A stretch of DNA of 64,000 nucleotides from Allobosea sp. GTDB lineage: Bacteria; Pseudomonadota; Alphaproteobacteria; Rhizobiales; Beijerinckiaceae. A program made the translations under genes and the position numbers. Below the pieces are notes generated by a model. It was not told the DNA's origin, searched no databases, and was given only the letters and a program-made list of their open reading frames with translations. Position 1 is the first letter of the stretch. Every line of letters begins with the position of its first letter. The stretch lies in NCBI RefSeq assembly GCF_017308075.1, contig NZ_JAFKFX010000044.1, positions 1-64,000 on the forward strand, read 5' to 3'. Positions 25,950 to 33,986 of the stretch are shown one piece after another.

Positions 25950-28475
25950 ATGAACCCGACCGCACGCGACTACCTCCCACTCGCCATCGCCGCCATCGGC
26001 CTGGCCGCCCTGCCCTCGCTGATGCATGCGATCGGGCTCGGCACCACCTCCGCGACCGAGATCGTCGTCTTCGCCATCGCCTGCATGGCGCTGAACATCC
26101 TGGTCGGCACCACCGGCCTGGTCTCCTTCGGCCATGGCGCCTGGTTCGGCCTCGCCGCCTATGCGGCAGGCCTAATCCAGCGCAACTGGCTACCCGGCCA
26201 GTTCGTGCTGCCGATCCTGCTGGCGCTCGTCTTCGTCGGGCTCGTCGCCGTAGGCTTCGGCGCGCTGATCCTGCGCCGCAGGGGCGTCTATTTCTCGCTG
26301 CTGACGCTGGCACTGACCGCGATGGTCTATTCGGTCGCCTTCCGCTGGACCAGCGTGACCGGCGGCGAGGACGGGCTCGGGGGCATCAAGCGCCCGCTCT
26401 TCGCCGGCATCGACTTCGAGACCGCCCTGCCCTTCTACGCACTGGTCGCAACGATCGGTTTTGGTGTGGTCTACTGCCTCTGGCGCTTCCATCGCTCGCC
26501 GGTCGGTACCGTCCTGGTCGCGATCCGCGAGAACGAGCAGCGCGCCCGCTTCCTTGGCTACGCCACCACCCGCTACAAGCTCGTCGCCTTCACGCTTTCG
26601 GCGATGCTGACCGGGCTCGCCGGCACGCTCCTCCTCTTCAACAACCGCATGACCTCGGCCGAGCCGATCTCGGTCGCCTTCTCCGGCGAATTGCTGGCGA
26701 TGGTGGTGATCGGCGGCATGCGCTCCTTCCTCGGGCCGGCGCTCGGCGCGCTCTTCTTCGTCGTCTTCCGCGACTATCTCTCCAGCGTCACCGAGAACTG
26801 GCTGTTCTGGTTCGGCCTGCTCTTCGTCGCCTTCATCGTCTTCTCGCCGGACGGGCTCGTCGGCGTCGGCCAGCGCCTGCTGAAGCCGTTCCGCAAGGTC
26901 CCGGCCGAGGATGCCGCAATGTCGGCGCGCAAGGCCGGCGCGGTCGAGCTCCCGGCCTTCATGAAGCCGGCCGATGCCGGCGACGGCACGATCCTCGCCG
27001 CGAAAGGCCTCGCCAAGAGCTTCGGCGGCATCAAGGCGGTCGAGGGCGTCGACATCACCATGCGAGACCGCAAGCTACATGCGCTGATCGGCCCCAATGG
27101 CGCCGGCAAGACGACCGCCTTCAATCTGATCTCCGGCCTGTTCCCGCCGGATCGCGGCGAAGTCCGCCTGCGCCAGCGCGACATTGCCGGGCTCTCGCCG
27201 GAGGCGATCACGCAAGCCGGCATCGGCCGCGCCTTCCAGATCACCAACCTGTTCCCGACGCTCTCCGTCGCCGAGAACGTTCGCCTCGCCGTGCAGGCGC
27301 GGGCTCCGGAACGCTTCGGCTTCTGGCGCGCGGCCGGTGCGCTGGAAAAGATCAACGACGAGTCCCGCCAGGTCATCTCGACCATGGGGCTTTCCGGCAT
27401 CGAGACGGCGGAAGCGGGCTCGCTGAGCTATGGCGGCCAGCGCCTGCTCGACATGTCGCTGGCATTGGCGACGAGCCCGCGCGTGCTTCTGCTCGACGAG
27501 CCGCTCGCCGGCCTCGCTGCGGCCGAGCGCGAGCGCGTCGGCAACCTCATCAAGTCGATCTCGCGCGACCTGCCGGTGCTGCTGGTCGAGCACGACATCG
27601 ACCGCGTTTTCGCGATCGCCGACCATGTCACGGTGATGAACGAGGGGTCCGTCCTGGTCGACGGCACGGTCGAGGATGCTCGCTCCTCCCCCAAGGTGCA
27701 GGAGGTCTATATCGGCTCCGGCGCCCATGCGCTCGCCGAGAAGCCCCGCGAAAGCGCCGCCGGCTCCAAGGTCCTGCTGGGGCTCAATGAGGTCGACACC
27801 TTCTACGGCAAGAGCCACATCCTGCGGCAGGTCTCGCTCGACGTGCACGAGAACGAGATCGTCGCTTTGCTCGGGCGCAACGGCGCCGGCAAGTCGACCC
27901 TGCTCAAGACGATCACCGGCATCGCTCCGCCGGCCCAGGGCGCGATCATGCTGGCCGGCAGCGACATCGCCCGGCTGCCGCCTGCCCGAATCGCGCGCGC
28001 CGGCATCGCCTATGTCCCGCAGGGGCGCGGCCTCTTCGCCGGCATGAGCGTCAAGGACAATATGGAGCTCGGCCGCCTCAAGCGCCTGACCGGCAATGGC
28101 GTACGCTGGGAGGACGAGAAGATCTTCTCCTTCTTCCCGCGCATTCGGGAACGCTGGCATTCGCCGGCGGACTACCTCTCCGGCGGCGAACAGCAGATGG
28201 TGGCGGTGGCCCGGGCCCTGTCCGGCGACACCAGGGTGCTCCTGCTCGACGAGCCTTTCGAGGGGCTGGCGCCCGCCGTCGTCGAGGAGCTGTTCGAGGC
28301 CTTCGACAAGCTGCGCCGGGAGATCGCCATCGTGATCGTCGACCATCATCTCGATCTCGCGCTCGCACTCTCCGACCGTACCGTCGTGCTCGAACGCGGC
28401 CAGGTCACCCATACCGGCCCCTCGCGGGCGCTGAGCCAGGACCTGGCGCTGCGCCGGCAGGTTCTGTGGCTGTGA
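25950..28475 (+). CDS. LivM-LivG-LivF triple fusion (permease plus two ATPases)
   Basis: One 841-residue frame carries three usually separate importer parts. Residues about 1-315 are a LivM permease (LNILVGTTGLVSFGHGAWFG, VVIGGMRSFLGPALGALFF). Residues about 345-590 are LivG, with Walker A GPNGAGKTT at 381-389, a signature in LSYGGQRLLD and LLLDEPLAGL. Residues about 608-841 are LivF, with Walker A GRNGAGKST at 642-650, YLSGGEQQMVAVAR and LLLDEPFEGL. Linkers near 320-345 and 590-608 are short and hydrophilic. All key motifs are intact, so the whole should be functional. LivM-LivG fusions are familiar; the three-part form is less usual. The single chain fixes the ratio of its three components. 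Confidence 0.92.
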   Translation: MNPTARDYLPLAIAAIGLAALPSLMHAIGLGTTSATEIVVFAIACMALNILVGTTGLVSFGHGAWFGLAAYAAGLIQRNWLPGQFVLPILLALVFVGLVAVGFGALILRRRGVYFSLLTLALTAMVYSVAFRWTSVTGGEDGLGGIKRPLFAGIDFETALPFYALVATIGFGVVYCLWRFHRSPVGTVLVAIRENEQRARFLGYATTRYKLVAFTLSAMLTGLAGTLLLFNNRMTSAEPISVAFSGELLAMVVIGGMRSFLGPALGALFFVVFRDYLSSVTENWLFWFGLLFVAFIVFSPDGLVGVGQRLLKPFRKVPAEDAAMSARKAGAVELPAFMKPADAGDGTILAAKGLAKSFGGIKAVEGVDITMRDRKLHALIGPNGAGKTTAFNLISGLFPPDRGEVRLRQRDIAGLSPEAITQAGIGRAFQITNLFPTLSVAENVRLAVQARAPERFGFWRAAGALEKINDESRQVISTMGLSGIETAEAGSLSYGGQRLLDMSLALATSPRVLLLDEPLAGLAAAERERVGNLIKSISRDLPVLLVEHDIDRVFAIADHVTVMNEGSVLVDGTVEDARSSPKVQEVYIGSGAHALAEKPRESAAGSKVLLGLNEVDTFYGKSHILRQVSLDVHENEIVALLGRNGAGKSTLLKTITGIAPPAQGAIMLAGSDIARLPPARIARAGIAYVPQGRGLFAGMSVKDNMELGRLKRLTGNGVRWEDEKIFSFFPRIRERWHSPADYLSGGEQQMVAVARALSGDTRVLLLDEPFEGLAPAVVEELFEAFDKLRREIAIVIVDHHLDLALALSDRTVVLERGQVTHTGPSRALSQDLALRRQVLWL

Positions 28476-28500
28476 TGAACCGCCCGAGAGACGACAGAGG

Positions 28501-28657
28501 CGCGGGGACCCCTCTCCTGGAAGGAGAGGGCAGGGTGAGGCGCAGGCGGCTCGACCCGTTGCGCGAGCGCTCGCCGCACGGCCATGTTCAAGCCAACGAC
28601 TTCTCTCCCGCACACCTCACCCCTGCCCCTCTCCTTCCAGGAGAGGGGTTCCCCGCG
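28501..28657. repeat. Long inverted repeat with about 40-base arms
   Basis: The left arm (about 28501-28540) and right arm (about 28615-28657) are near-perfect inverted copies built on CCCCTCTCCTGGAAGGAGAG, ending in GGTGAGG/CCTCACC. About 75 bases lie between them. The arms themselves also fold (CTCTCCTGG/AAGGAGAG). It separates the importer from the dehydrogenase gene and differs in sequence from the CCGGGATGAC repeats. Confidence 0.75.
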
Positions 28658-28686
28658 TCCGACCACACCAATCGAGACACTGCCTT

Positions 28687-29628
28687 ATGACCAAGATCGC
28701 CATCGTCGGCTCGGGCCTGATCGGCCGTGCCTGGGCCACCGTCTTCGCCAGCCATGGCTTCGAGGTCGCGCTCTATGATCTGAAGCAGGAGGCCGCTCAG
28801 GCGGCGCGCGCCCATATCGGCACCAATCTCGAGGAACTCGCCGGCCACGGGCTGGTCGACGATCCCAAGGCGGCGCTGGCCCGCATCCGTGTCGCCGCCG
28901 ATCTCGCCGATGCGCTGAAGGACATCATTCTCGCCCAGGAGAACGGTCCCGAAACGGTCGAGGCGAAGCGCGAGCTGTTCGCGGAGATGGACCGGCTCGC
29001 GCCGGCGGGCGCCATCCTCGCTTCCTCGACCTCGTTCATCATGGCCTCAGCCTTTTCCGACGCGCTGCCGGGACGCTCCCGCTGCCTCGTCGCCCATCCG
29101 GTCAACCCGCCGCATCTGGTGCCGATCGTCGAGCTCGCCCCGGCGCCCTGGACCGATCCGGCTGTCGTCGCCGAGGCCAAGCGGATCTACGAGCAGGCTG
29201 GCCAGGTGCCGATCACCCTGCGCAAGGAGAAGGCCGGCTTCGTGCTCAACCGTCTCCAGGCCGTGCTGCTCGCCGAAGCCTTCCGCCTTGTCGGCGAAGG
29301 CGTCGCCAGTGCCGAGGATGTCGACAAGACGATCCGTGACGGGCTCGGTCTGCGCTGGTCCTTCATGGGCCCGTTCGAAACGATCGAACTCAACGCGCCG
29401 GGCGGCATTCCCGACTACTGCGCCCGCTATTCCGAGTCGCTCGACCGCATGGTCAAATCCTCGGAAGGGCTCGGCAACCCGTTCAAGCCGGAGACGGTCG
29501 CCGAAGTCATGCGCGAATGGCGTGGCGCGCAGGAGGCAGAGCGCGTCAAGCGCCTGAGCGACTGGCGCGACAGCCGCCTCGCCGCGCTGCAGGCGCACAA
29601 GCGCGCCTCGCAGCACAAGCCGGACTGA
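28687..29628 (+). CDS. 3-hydroxyacyl-CoA dehydrogenase-family enzyme (L-gulonate/carnitine dehydrogenase-like)
   Basis: This 313-residue NAD-dependent dehydrogenase has an N-terminal Rossmann fold (IAIVGSGLIGRAWATVFASH, glycines 8-10-13). AILASSTSFIMAS and AHPVNPPHLVPIVEL lie around the catalytic His, followed by the helical dimer domain (KAGFVLNRLQAVLLAEAF, GLGLRWSFMGPFETIEL). Length and motifs fit lambda-crystallin/L-gulonate 3-dehydrogenase and L-carnitine dehydrogenase relatives, not fatty-acid oxidation multienzymes. It oxidises a 3-hydroxy acid to a 3-keto acid. The next gene encodes an enzyme class that cleaves 3-keto acids, so the two probably act in sequence. Confidence 0.85.
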   Translation: MTKIAIVGSGLIGRAWATVFASHGFEVALYDLKQEAAQAARAHIGTNLEELAGHGLVDDPKAALARIRVAADLADALKDIILAQENGPETVEAKRELFAEMDRLAPAGAILASSTSFIMASAFSDALPGRSRCLVAHPVNPPHLVPIVELAPAPWTDPAVVAEAKRIYEQAGQVPITLRKEKAGFVLNRLQAVLLAEAFRLVGEGVASAEDVDKTIRDGLGLRWSFMGPFETIELNAPGGIPDYCARYSESLDRMVKSSEGLGNPFKPETVAEVMREWRGAQEAERVKRLSDWRDSRLAALQAHKRASQHKPD

Positions 29629-29662
29629 ATTCAAGACCAATCAGCCTCGAAGGACGTATCGC

Positions 29663-30595
29663 ATGGCGAAGAACCGCAAAGTCATCATCACCTGCGCCGT
29701 CACCGGCGCGATCCATACGCCATCCATGTCGCCCTATCTGCCGGTGACGCCCGATGAGATCATCGACGCCGCCGTCGGCGCGGCCGAGGCCGGCGCGGCG
29801 CTCGTCCATGTCCATGCCCGCAATCCGAAGACCGGCCAGCCCGACCAGTCGCCCGAGGCCTTCGAGCCCTTCCTCAAGGTGATCAAGCAGCGCTCGAACT
29901 GCGTCATCAACATCACCACCGGCGGCGCGCCGACCATGCTGGTCGAGGAACGCCTGAAGCCCTGCGCCCATTTCAAGCCCGAGGTCGCATCGCTCAACAT
30001 GGGCTCGATGAATTTCGGGCTCTACCCGATGCTGAACCGCTTCAAGGAGTTCAAGCACGACTGGGAGCGCCCCTATCTCGAAGGCTCGGACGACCGCGTC
30101 TTCAAGAACACCTTCAAGGACATCGCCAACATCCTGACCACCTGCGCCGAGAACGGCACGCGCTTCGAGATCGAGTGCTACGATATCGGCCATCTCTACA
30201 CGCTTGCGCATTTCGTCGACCGCGGGCTGGTCAAGCCGCCTTTCTTCGTCCAGTCGGTCTTCGGCCTCCTCGGCGGCATCGGCCCGCATCCGGAAGACGT
30301 CATGCACATGAAGCGCACGGCGGACCGGCTCTTCGGCGACGACTATCACTGGTCGGTGCTCGGCGCCGGCCGCCACCAGCTGCCGATCGCGGCGATGGCA
30401 GTCGCGATGGGCGGTAATCTGCGTGTCGGCCTCGAGGATTCGCTCTGGCTCGGCCCGGGCCAGCTCGCCAAGTCCAACGCCGATCAGGTCCGCGCCGCCC
30501 GCCAGATCGTCGAGGGCCTCGGCTTGGAGATCGCGACACCGGACGATGCCCGCGAGCAGCTCCAGCTCAAGGGCGCCGACAAGGTCAATTTCTAG
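29663..30595 (+). CDS. Beta-keto acid cleavage enzyme (BKACE, DUF849)
   Basis: This 310-residue TIM-barrel enzyme has the zinc-binding HVHARNPKTG (His49, His51), NITTGGAPTMLVEERL, GSMNFGLYPML, FEIECYDIGHL and MGGNLRVGLEDSLWLG. BKACE enzymes condense a beta-keto acid with acetyl-CoA, releasing acetoacetate or acetoacetyl-CoA-type products and a shortened CoA ester; known substrates include 3-keto-5-aminohexanoate and dehydrocarnitine. Substrate specificity cannot be read here. It lies 34 bases after the dehydrogenase and ends the plus-strand catabolic operon. Confidence 0.9.
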   Translation: MAKNRKVIITCAVTGAIHTPSMSPYLPVTPDEIIDAAVGAAEAGAALVHVHARNPKTGQPDQSPEAFEPFLKVIKQRSNCVINITTGGAPTMLVEERLKPCAHFKPEVASLNMGSMNFGLYPMLNRFKEFKHDWERPYLEGSDDRVFKNTFKDIANILTTCAENGTRFEIECYDIGHLYTLAHFVDRGLVKPPFFVQSVFGLLGGIGPHPEDVMHMKRTADRLFGDDYHWSVLGAGRHQLPIAAMAVAMGGNLRVGLEDSLWLGPGQLAKSNADQVRAARQIVEGLGLEIATPDDAREQLQLKGADKVNF

Positions 30596-30622
30596 GGCCT
30601 GCCGGCTTTCCGCACACCCGTT

Positions 30623-30670
30623 CCGTCATCCCGGACAAGCCGCGCCAGCGGCGCAGCTCCGGGATGACGG
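30623..30670. terminator. Palindromic element between convergent genes
   Basis: CCGTCATCCCGGA and TCCGGGATGACGG are exact inverted arms around an inner GC-rich loop. It lies between the convergent ends of the BKACE gene and the DUF1537 kinase gene. It is a short member of the repeat family at 24930 and probably acts as a two-way transcription end. Confidence 0.6.
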
Positions 30671-30697
30671 CCTGATTCCGAACGAGAGCGGCGCGCT

Positions 30698-31978
30698 TCA
30701 GCGCCCCGCCACCAGCGTGAAGAAGTCGGGCGGCCCCATCTGGCCGCCCTTCAGCACCATCTCGATCCCGTCGAGCCGTGGATCGTCGCTATGGGCGAGG
30801 CAGAGCGGCGCGCCCGGCACCAGGGCTGCGCGATGCGACAGCCCCCAGATGTCGAGCATGCGCACGGCCAGCGTCGAGGTATCGCCGCCGGCCACCACGA
30901 GCCGGCCGATCGCAGCCTCCGCCACGATGGCGCGCAAGAGTTCGCCCGTCGCTTTCGCGACGCTGGCGGTATCGCCCGGCGCGCCGGCAGGCCGGTCGGT
31001 GACCAGCATGACATCACCTTCCCCAAGCAACCGCCGCGCCTCGTCGCGCAGCGCCGCCGCATGGCCGGACTCCCCGAGCAGGCGGGCGGGATCGACGGCG
31101 ATCCGGGCATAGCCCGAAGCGGCCTCGACCTGCGCCCGCGTCACCGGCGAGAGGCTGCCGACGAGGGCGAGCACCGGGCTTGACGGCTTCGGTGTCGTTG
31201 AAGCGCAGCTCGCCTTGTCGCCACCGCCGAGCAGCGGCGTGCCGGCCAGCGCCTGCGCCACCGAACTCGGGCCGACCACGAGCATGGGCGAAAGCGCCGC
31301 CCGTGCGGCGATCGCCCGGCCAGCCACGGCGAGATCCTCGACGCGCGCAATGTCGAAGAGCAGCGGGCCGGCGCCCTTGGCGAGACGCGCCGCGAGGCCA
31401 CCGGGATCGCCATAGCTGCGATAATCGACCAGCCCGATATCGCCGAGCCCCTGCGCCGCAAGATGCAGGCGCAGATCCGCTTCGCCCATGGGGGTCGCCG
31501 GATGGACGCTCATCGTCGGATGGCGGTCGATGCGGTGCACGGTGCCGCCGGTGCCGGCTGCCGCGAACAGGTTTCCGAACAGGCAGTAGCGACCGAGATT
31601 GGGTTGGCCGCCGATGATCGGCAGGAGGCTGTTGGGAAAATGCGGCTGCAGCGCCCGCACCGCCGCGCCGATGCTGCCGAGATGCGGCGCGCTGTCGAAG
31701 GTCGAGCAGCACTTGTAATGCAGCAGACCGATGCCGAGCCCGGCAAGGAAGCCGCCGGCCGCCTCGAGTTCGGCCGCCATCGCCTCGGGAGCCATCGCCC
31801 GCGTCGCGCCTGCGATGCCGAGCGCGTCGAGATCACCGGCACGGGCCAGTTGCTCTGAGGTCGGAATCCGCAGGAAGAGCAGCGCCTTCTGCCCGCCCTC
31901 GGCGAGCACCGCGAGCGTATCGGTCGAGCCGGTGAAATCGTCGCCATACCAGGCGTAACGGGGCAGCGCTCCGGCCAT
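30698..31978 (-). CDS. Four-carbon acid sugar kinase family protein (DUF1537)
   Basis: This 426-residue protein has the N-terminal sugar-acid-binding YAWYGDDFTGSTDTLAVLAE, then HYKCCSTFDSAPHLGSIG and IGGQPNLGRYCLFGNLFAA. The C-terminal nucleotide-binding part has RLVVAGGDTSTLAVRML and LKGGQMGPPDFF. Members phosphorylate sugar acids or their 2-keto/3-keto forms with ATP, for example 3-oxo-tetronates and 3-oxo-isoapionate. Its start lies 6 bases after the RuBisCO-like stop, so the kinase probably provides the phosphorylated substrate of that enzyme. An OiaK-like role is the leading guess. Confidence 0.87.
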   Translation of the reverse strand: MAGALPRYAWYGDDFTGSTDTLAVLAEGGQKALLFLRIPTSEQLARAGDLDALGIAGATRAMAPEAMAAELEAAGGFLAGLGIGLLHYKCCSTFDSAPHLGSIGAAVRALQPHFPNSLLPIIGGQPNLGRYCLFGNLFAAAGTGGTVHRIDRHPTMSVHPATPMGEADLRLHLAAQGLGDIGLVDYRSYGDPGGLAARLAKGAGPLLFDIARVEDLAVAGRAIAARAALSPMLVVGPSSVAQALAGTPLLGGGDKASCASTTPKPSSPVLALVGSLSPVTRAQVEAASGYARIAVDPARLLGESGHAAALRDEARRLLGEGDVMLVTDRPAGAPGDTASVAKATGELLRAIVAEAAIGRLVVAGGDTSTLAVRMLDIWGLSHRAALVPGAPLCLAHSDDPRLDGIEMVLKGGQMGPPDFFTLVAGR

Positions 31979-31984
31979 GGCAGC

Positions 31985-33262
31985 TCAGCCCGCCGACTGG
32001 CCGAAGAAGGCGAGCGCCTGCTTCAGTTCGGGGTGCTGCTGCGCCGCCTCCGCGACCGGCACCCCGCCGGCGACCGCCTCCCAGGCCTGGCGGATGCTGG
32101 CGACACCGGCCGCCGGCCCGCCGGGATGGGCGAGGATGCCGCCGCCCGACATGAACAGCAGGTCGGCATGGCCGATCGCGTCGAAGGTCGGCTGGGCCGT
32201 GCCGGCCCATTGCCCCGAGGAGAAAGCCGGCATGACGCGGTCATCGGCGCCGTCGGTCAGCGGCGTCACGCAATCCCGCGCCGAGGTAACGACCTCCTCG
32301 TCCTCCTGCGCGAATTTCCCCTGCACGCCATGGACATGCATGTGGTCGACGCCGGCGAGGCGCCAGAGCGTTTGATAGGCCTGGAAGGAGATGCCGAGCA
32401 GCGGATGACGCGAGATCGCGCCATAGCCGTTGCGGTGCCCGTGCAAAGCGAGATCGGTCGAGCGCCGCAGCGTCTCGATGGCAGAGAAGCCGCAACAGTT
32501 CAGGCTCGCCATCACGCAGGTGCCGCCCTCCTGCGCCACGAGGTCGGCATGGCGGCGCATCGCATCGGTCTCGTCGGTGATGTTGAAGGCGATCATCACC
32601 GCCTTGCCGGTCCTGTCCTGATGGCGCCTGACGGCGGACATCACCGCCGGTACGCGTTCGGCCAGCGGCGCATGCACCGGATCGGCGCAGATCTCGTCAT
32701 CCTTGATGAAATCGAGCCCGGCCGCGCAGAGCCCCGCGACCAGCTCGGCCGTCTCATATGCGCTCAAACCGACATTGGGCTTGATGATCGAGCCGACCAA
32801 CGGCCCGCTGGCGACCCCGGCGAGCCGGCGCGTTCCGGCGATGCCCTGCGTCGGCATGGCAAAGCGTCGGCGGAAGGACCAGGGCAGCGTGATCGTGTCG
32901 AGCCTGAGACCCGTGACCTCGCCGAGATCATAGAGATTACCGGCAACGATCGAGGCCAGCGTCGCAAGATTGGCGCCGACATTGTCGACCGGGAAGGAGA
33001 TCGTCACCCGCGCCCGCCGCCACGGCCCGTCGACGCCCTTGCGCGCCAGCCAGGCATTGGGAAGGCTCGGCTCGTCCACCGTTTCGAGAACCGCGACATT
33101 GGTGACCACGGCCCGCGCCCGCTCGCGCAGTTCATCGGTCTCCCCGGCGACGCGGGTGAAGGTGCCACAGGACTGCTCGCCCGCCATCACCTCCGCAACC
33201 TTGCGCGGGTCGAGCGGCGTCTCGATCAGATAGGAGGCTTCGAAACGGTCGGCTGCGGACAT
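31985..33262 (-). CDS. RuBisCO-like protein (form IV type)
   Basis: This 425-residue protein is homologous to the RuBisCO large subunit. Conserved active-site features are SIIKPNVGLS (Lys161), GLDFIKDDE with the carbamylation-type Lys187 and metal ligands Asp189/Glu190, the loop-6-like HVHGVQGKF with Lys316, and phosphate-binding SSGQW and MSGGGILAHPGG. It lacks the small subunit and the full RuBisCO context. RuBisCO-like proteins beside a DUF1537 kinase act in apionate catabolism (OiaX type) on 3-oxo-isoapionate 4-phosphate. No apionate oxidoisomerase is in the window, so the exact substrate is open. It is in an operon with the kinase and probably with the VOC and TRAP genes. Confidence 0.88.
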   Translation of the reverse strand: MSAADRFEASYLIETPLDPRKVAEVMAGEQSCGTFTRVAGETDELRERARAVVTNVAVLETVDEPSLPNAWLARKGVDGPWRRARVTISFPVDNVGANLATLASIVAGNLYDLGEVTGLRLDTITLPWSFRRRFAMPTQGIAGTRRLAGVASGPLVGSIIKPNVGLSAYETAELVAGLCAAGLDFIKDDEICADPVHAPLAERVPAVMSAVRRHQDRTGKAVMIAFNITDETDAMRRHADLVAQEGGTCVMASLNCCGFSAIETLRRSTDLALHGHRNGYGAISRHPLLGISFQAYQTLWRLAGVDHMHVHGVQGKFAQEDEEVVTSARDCVTPLTDGADDRVMPAFSSGQWAGTAQPTFDAIGHADLLFMSGGGILAHPGGPAAGVASIRQAWEAVAGGVPVAEAAQQHPELKQALAFFGQSAG

Positions 33263-33280
33263 GTCGCTATACTCACCAAG

Positions 33281-33398
33281 GCGGTCGTCCCGGACAAGCC
33301 GCCTTCGGCGGCGCCGATCCGGGACCCATTCCTGAGCCTAATTCAGCGAGGCTCAGGCATAGGTCCCAGGTCTCCCTACGGTCGCCCGGGACGACCGC
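33281..33398. repeat. Palindromic repeat inside the RuBisCO-like/TRAP operon
   Basis: The outer arms GCGGTCGTCCCGG and CCGGGACGACCGC are exact inverted copies. Inner arms CCTGAGCCT and AGGCTCAGG form a second stem. It lies between the VOC gene and the RuBisCO-like gene and matches the element at 24930 in layout, with compensating G/C for A/T changes in the outer stem (GTCGTC versus GTCATC). Confidence 0.8.
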
Positions 33399-33416
33399 AG
33401 AGCTAAGACGAAAGCC

Positions 33417-33956
33417 TCAAAGCCTGCTCAGATCCGGAAACGGCCGCACCGGGTCCTTTCCGTCCCAATTGTCCGCCGCCTCGCGGATCAGGCGGAACAT
33501 CTCGCCCTTGGGGCCGGCGACCTCCGAGAGCTCGATCACCGTGCCGGGATGGTAGTGGGTGTCGAAATAGACGAAGCGGCCGCGTTCGCCGACCTCACCC
33601 GACATCACCGGCTTGAAGCCCTCGGCAAGCAGCCGCTCCATGTCGGCATCGTAGTCCGAGGTCCAGTAGGCGACATGCTGCAGGCCGGTATGCCCGGCAT
33701 CGGTGAAGTCCTTGTACATCGACGGCACCGCGTTGCGGCACTGGATCAGCTCGATCTGCAGCGGCCCGGAATTGGCGAGCGCCACCGAATTATGCGGCTC
33801 GTATTCCTCGCCCTTGTACCGGTAGTTTTTGATCGGAACCTTCGGATTGTAGAAGAACGGGCCGACGCCGAGCACCCGGCTCCAGTAATCCATCGCCGCC
33901 TCGATATCGGGGACGACATAGCCCGCCTGGCGGATCTGGCCGAAGAAGCGGCTCAT
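33417..33956 (-). CDS. VOC-superfamily protein (glyoxalase/dioxygenase fold)
   Basis: This 179-residue protein has two beta-alpha-beta3 modules. Likely metal ligands are the Glu of LQIELIQ, the His of LQHVAYW and the Glu of TVIELSEVAGPKG; the first-strand ligand position (IRQAGYVV) lacks His. FVYFDTHYHPG lies in the C-terminal module. It resembles lactoylglutathione-lyase-like or epimerase-type VOC members, but no specific reaction can be assigned. Its place between the TRAP transporter and the RuBisCO-like gene suggests an isomerase, lyase or epimerase step in the same sugar-acid pathway. Confidence 0.75.
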   Translation of the reverse strand: MSRFFGQIRQAGYVVPDIEAAMDYWSRVLGVGPFFYNPKVPIKNYRYKGEEYEPHNSVALANSGPLQIELIQCRNAVPSMYKDFTDAGHTGLQHVAYWTSDYDADMERLLAEGFKPVMSGEVGERGRFVYFDTHYHPGTVIELSEVAGPKGEMFRLIREAADNWDGKDPVRPFPDLSRL

Positions 33957-33986
33957 GGTTTTGGTCTTTCGCTGTCGAGAGGGGAA

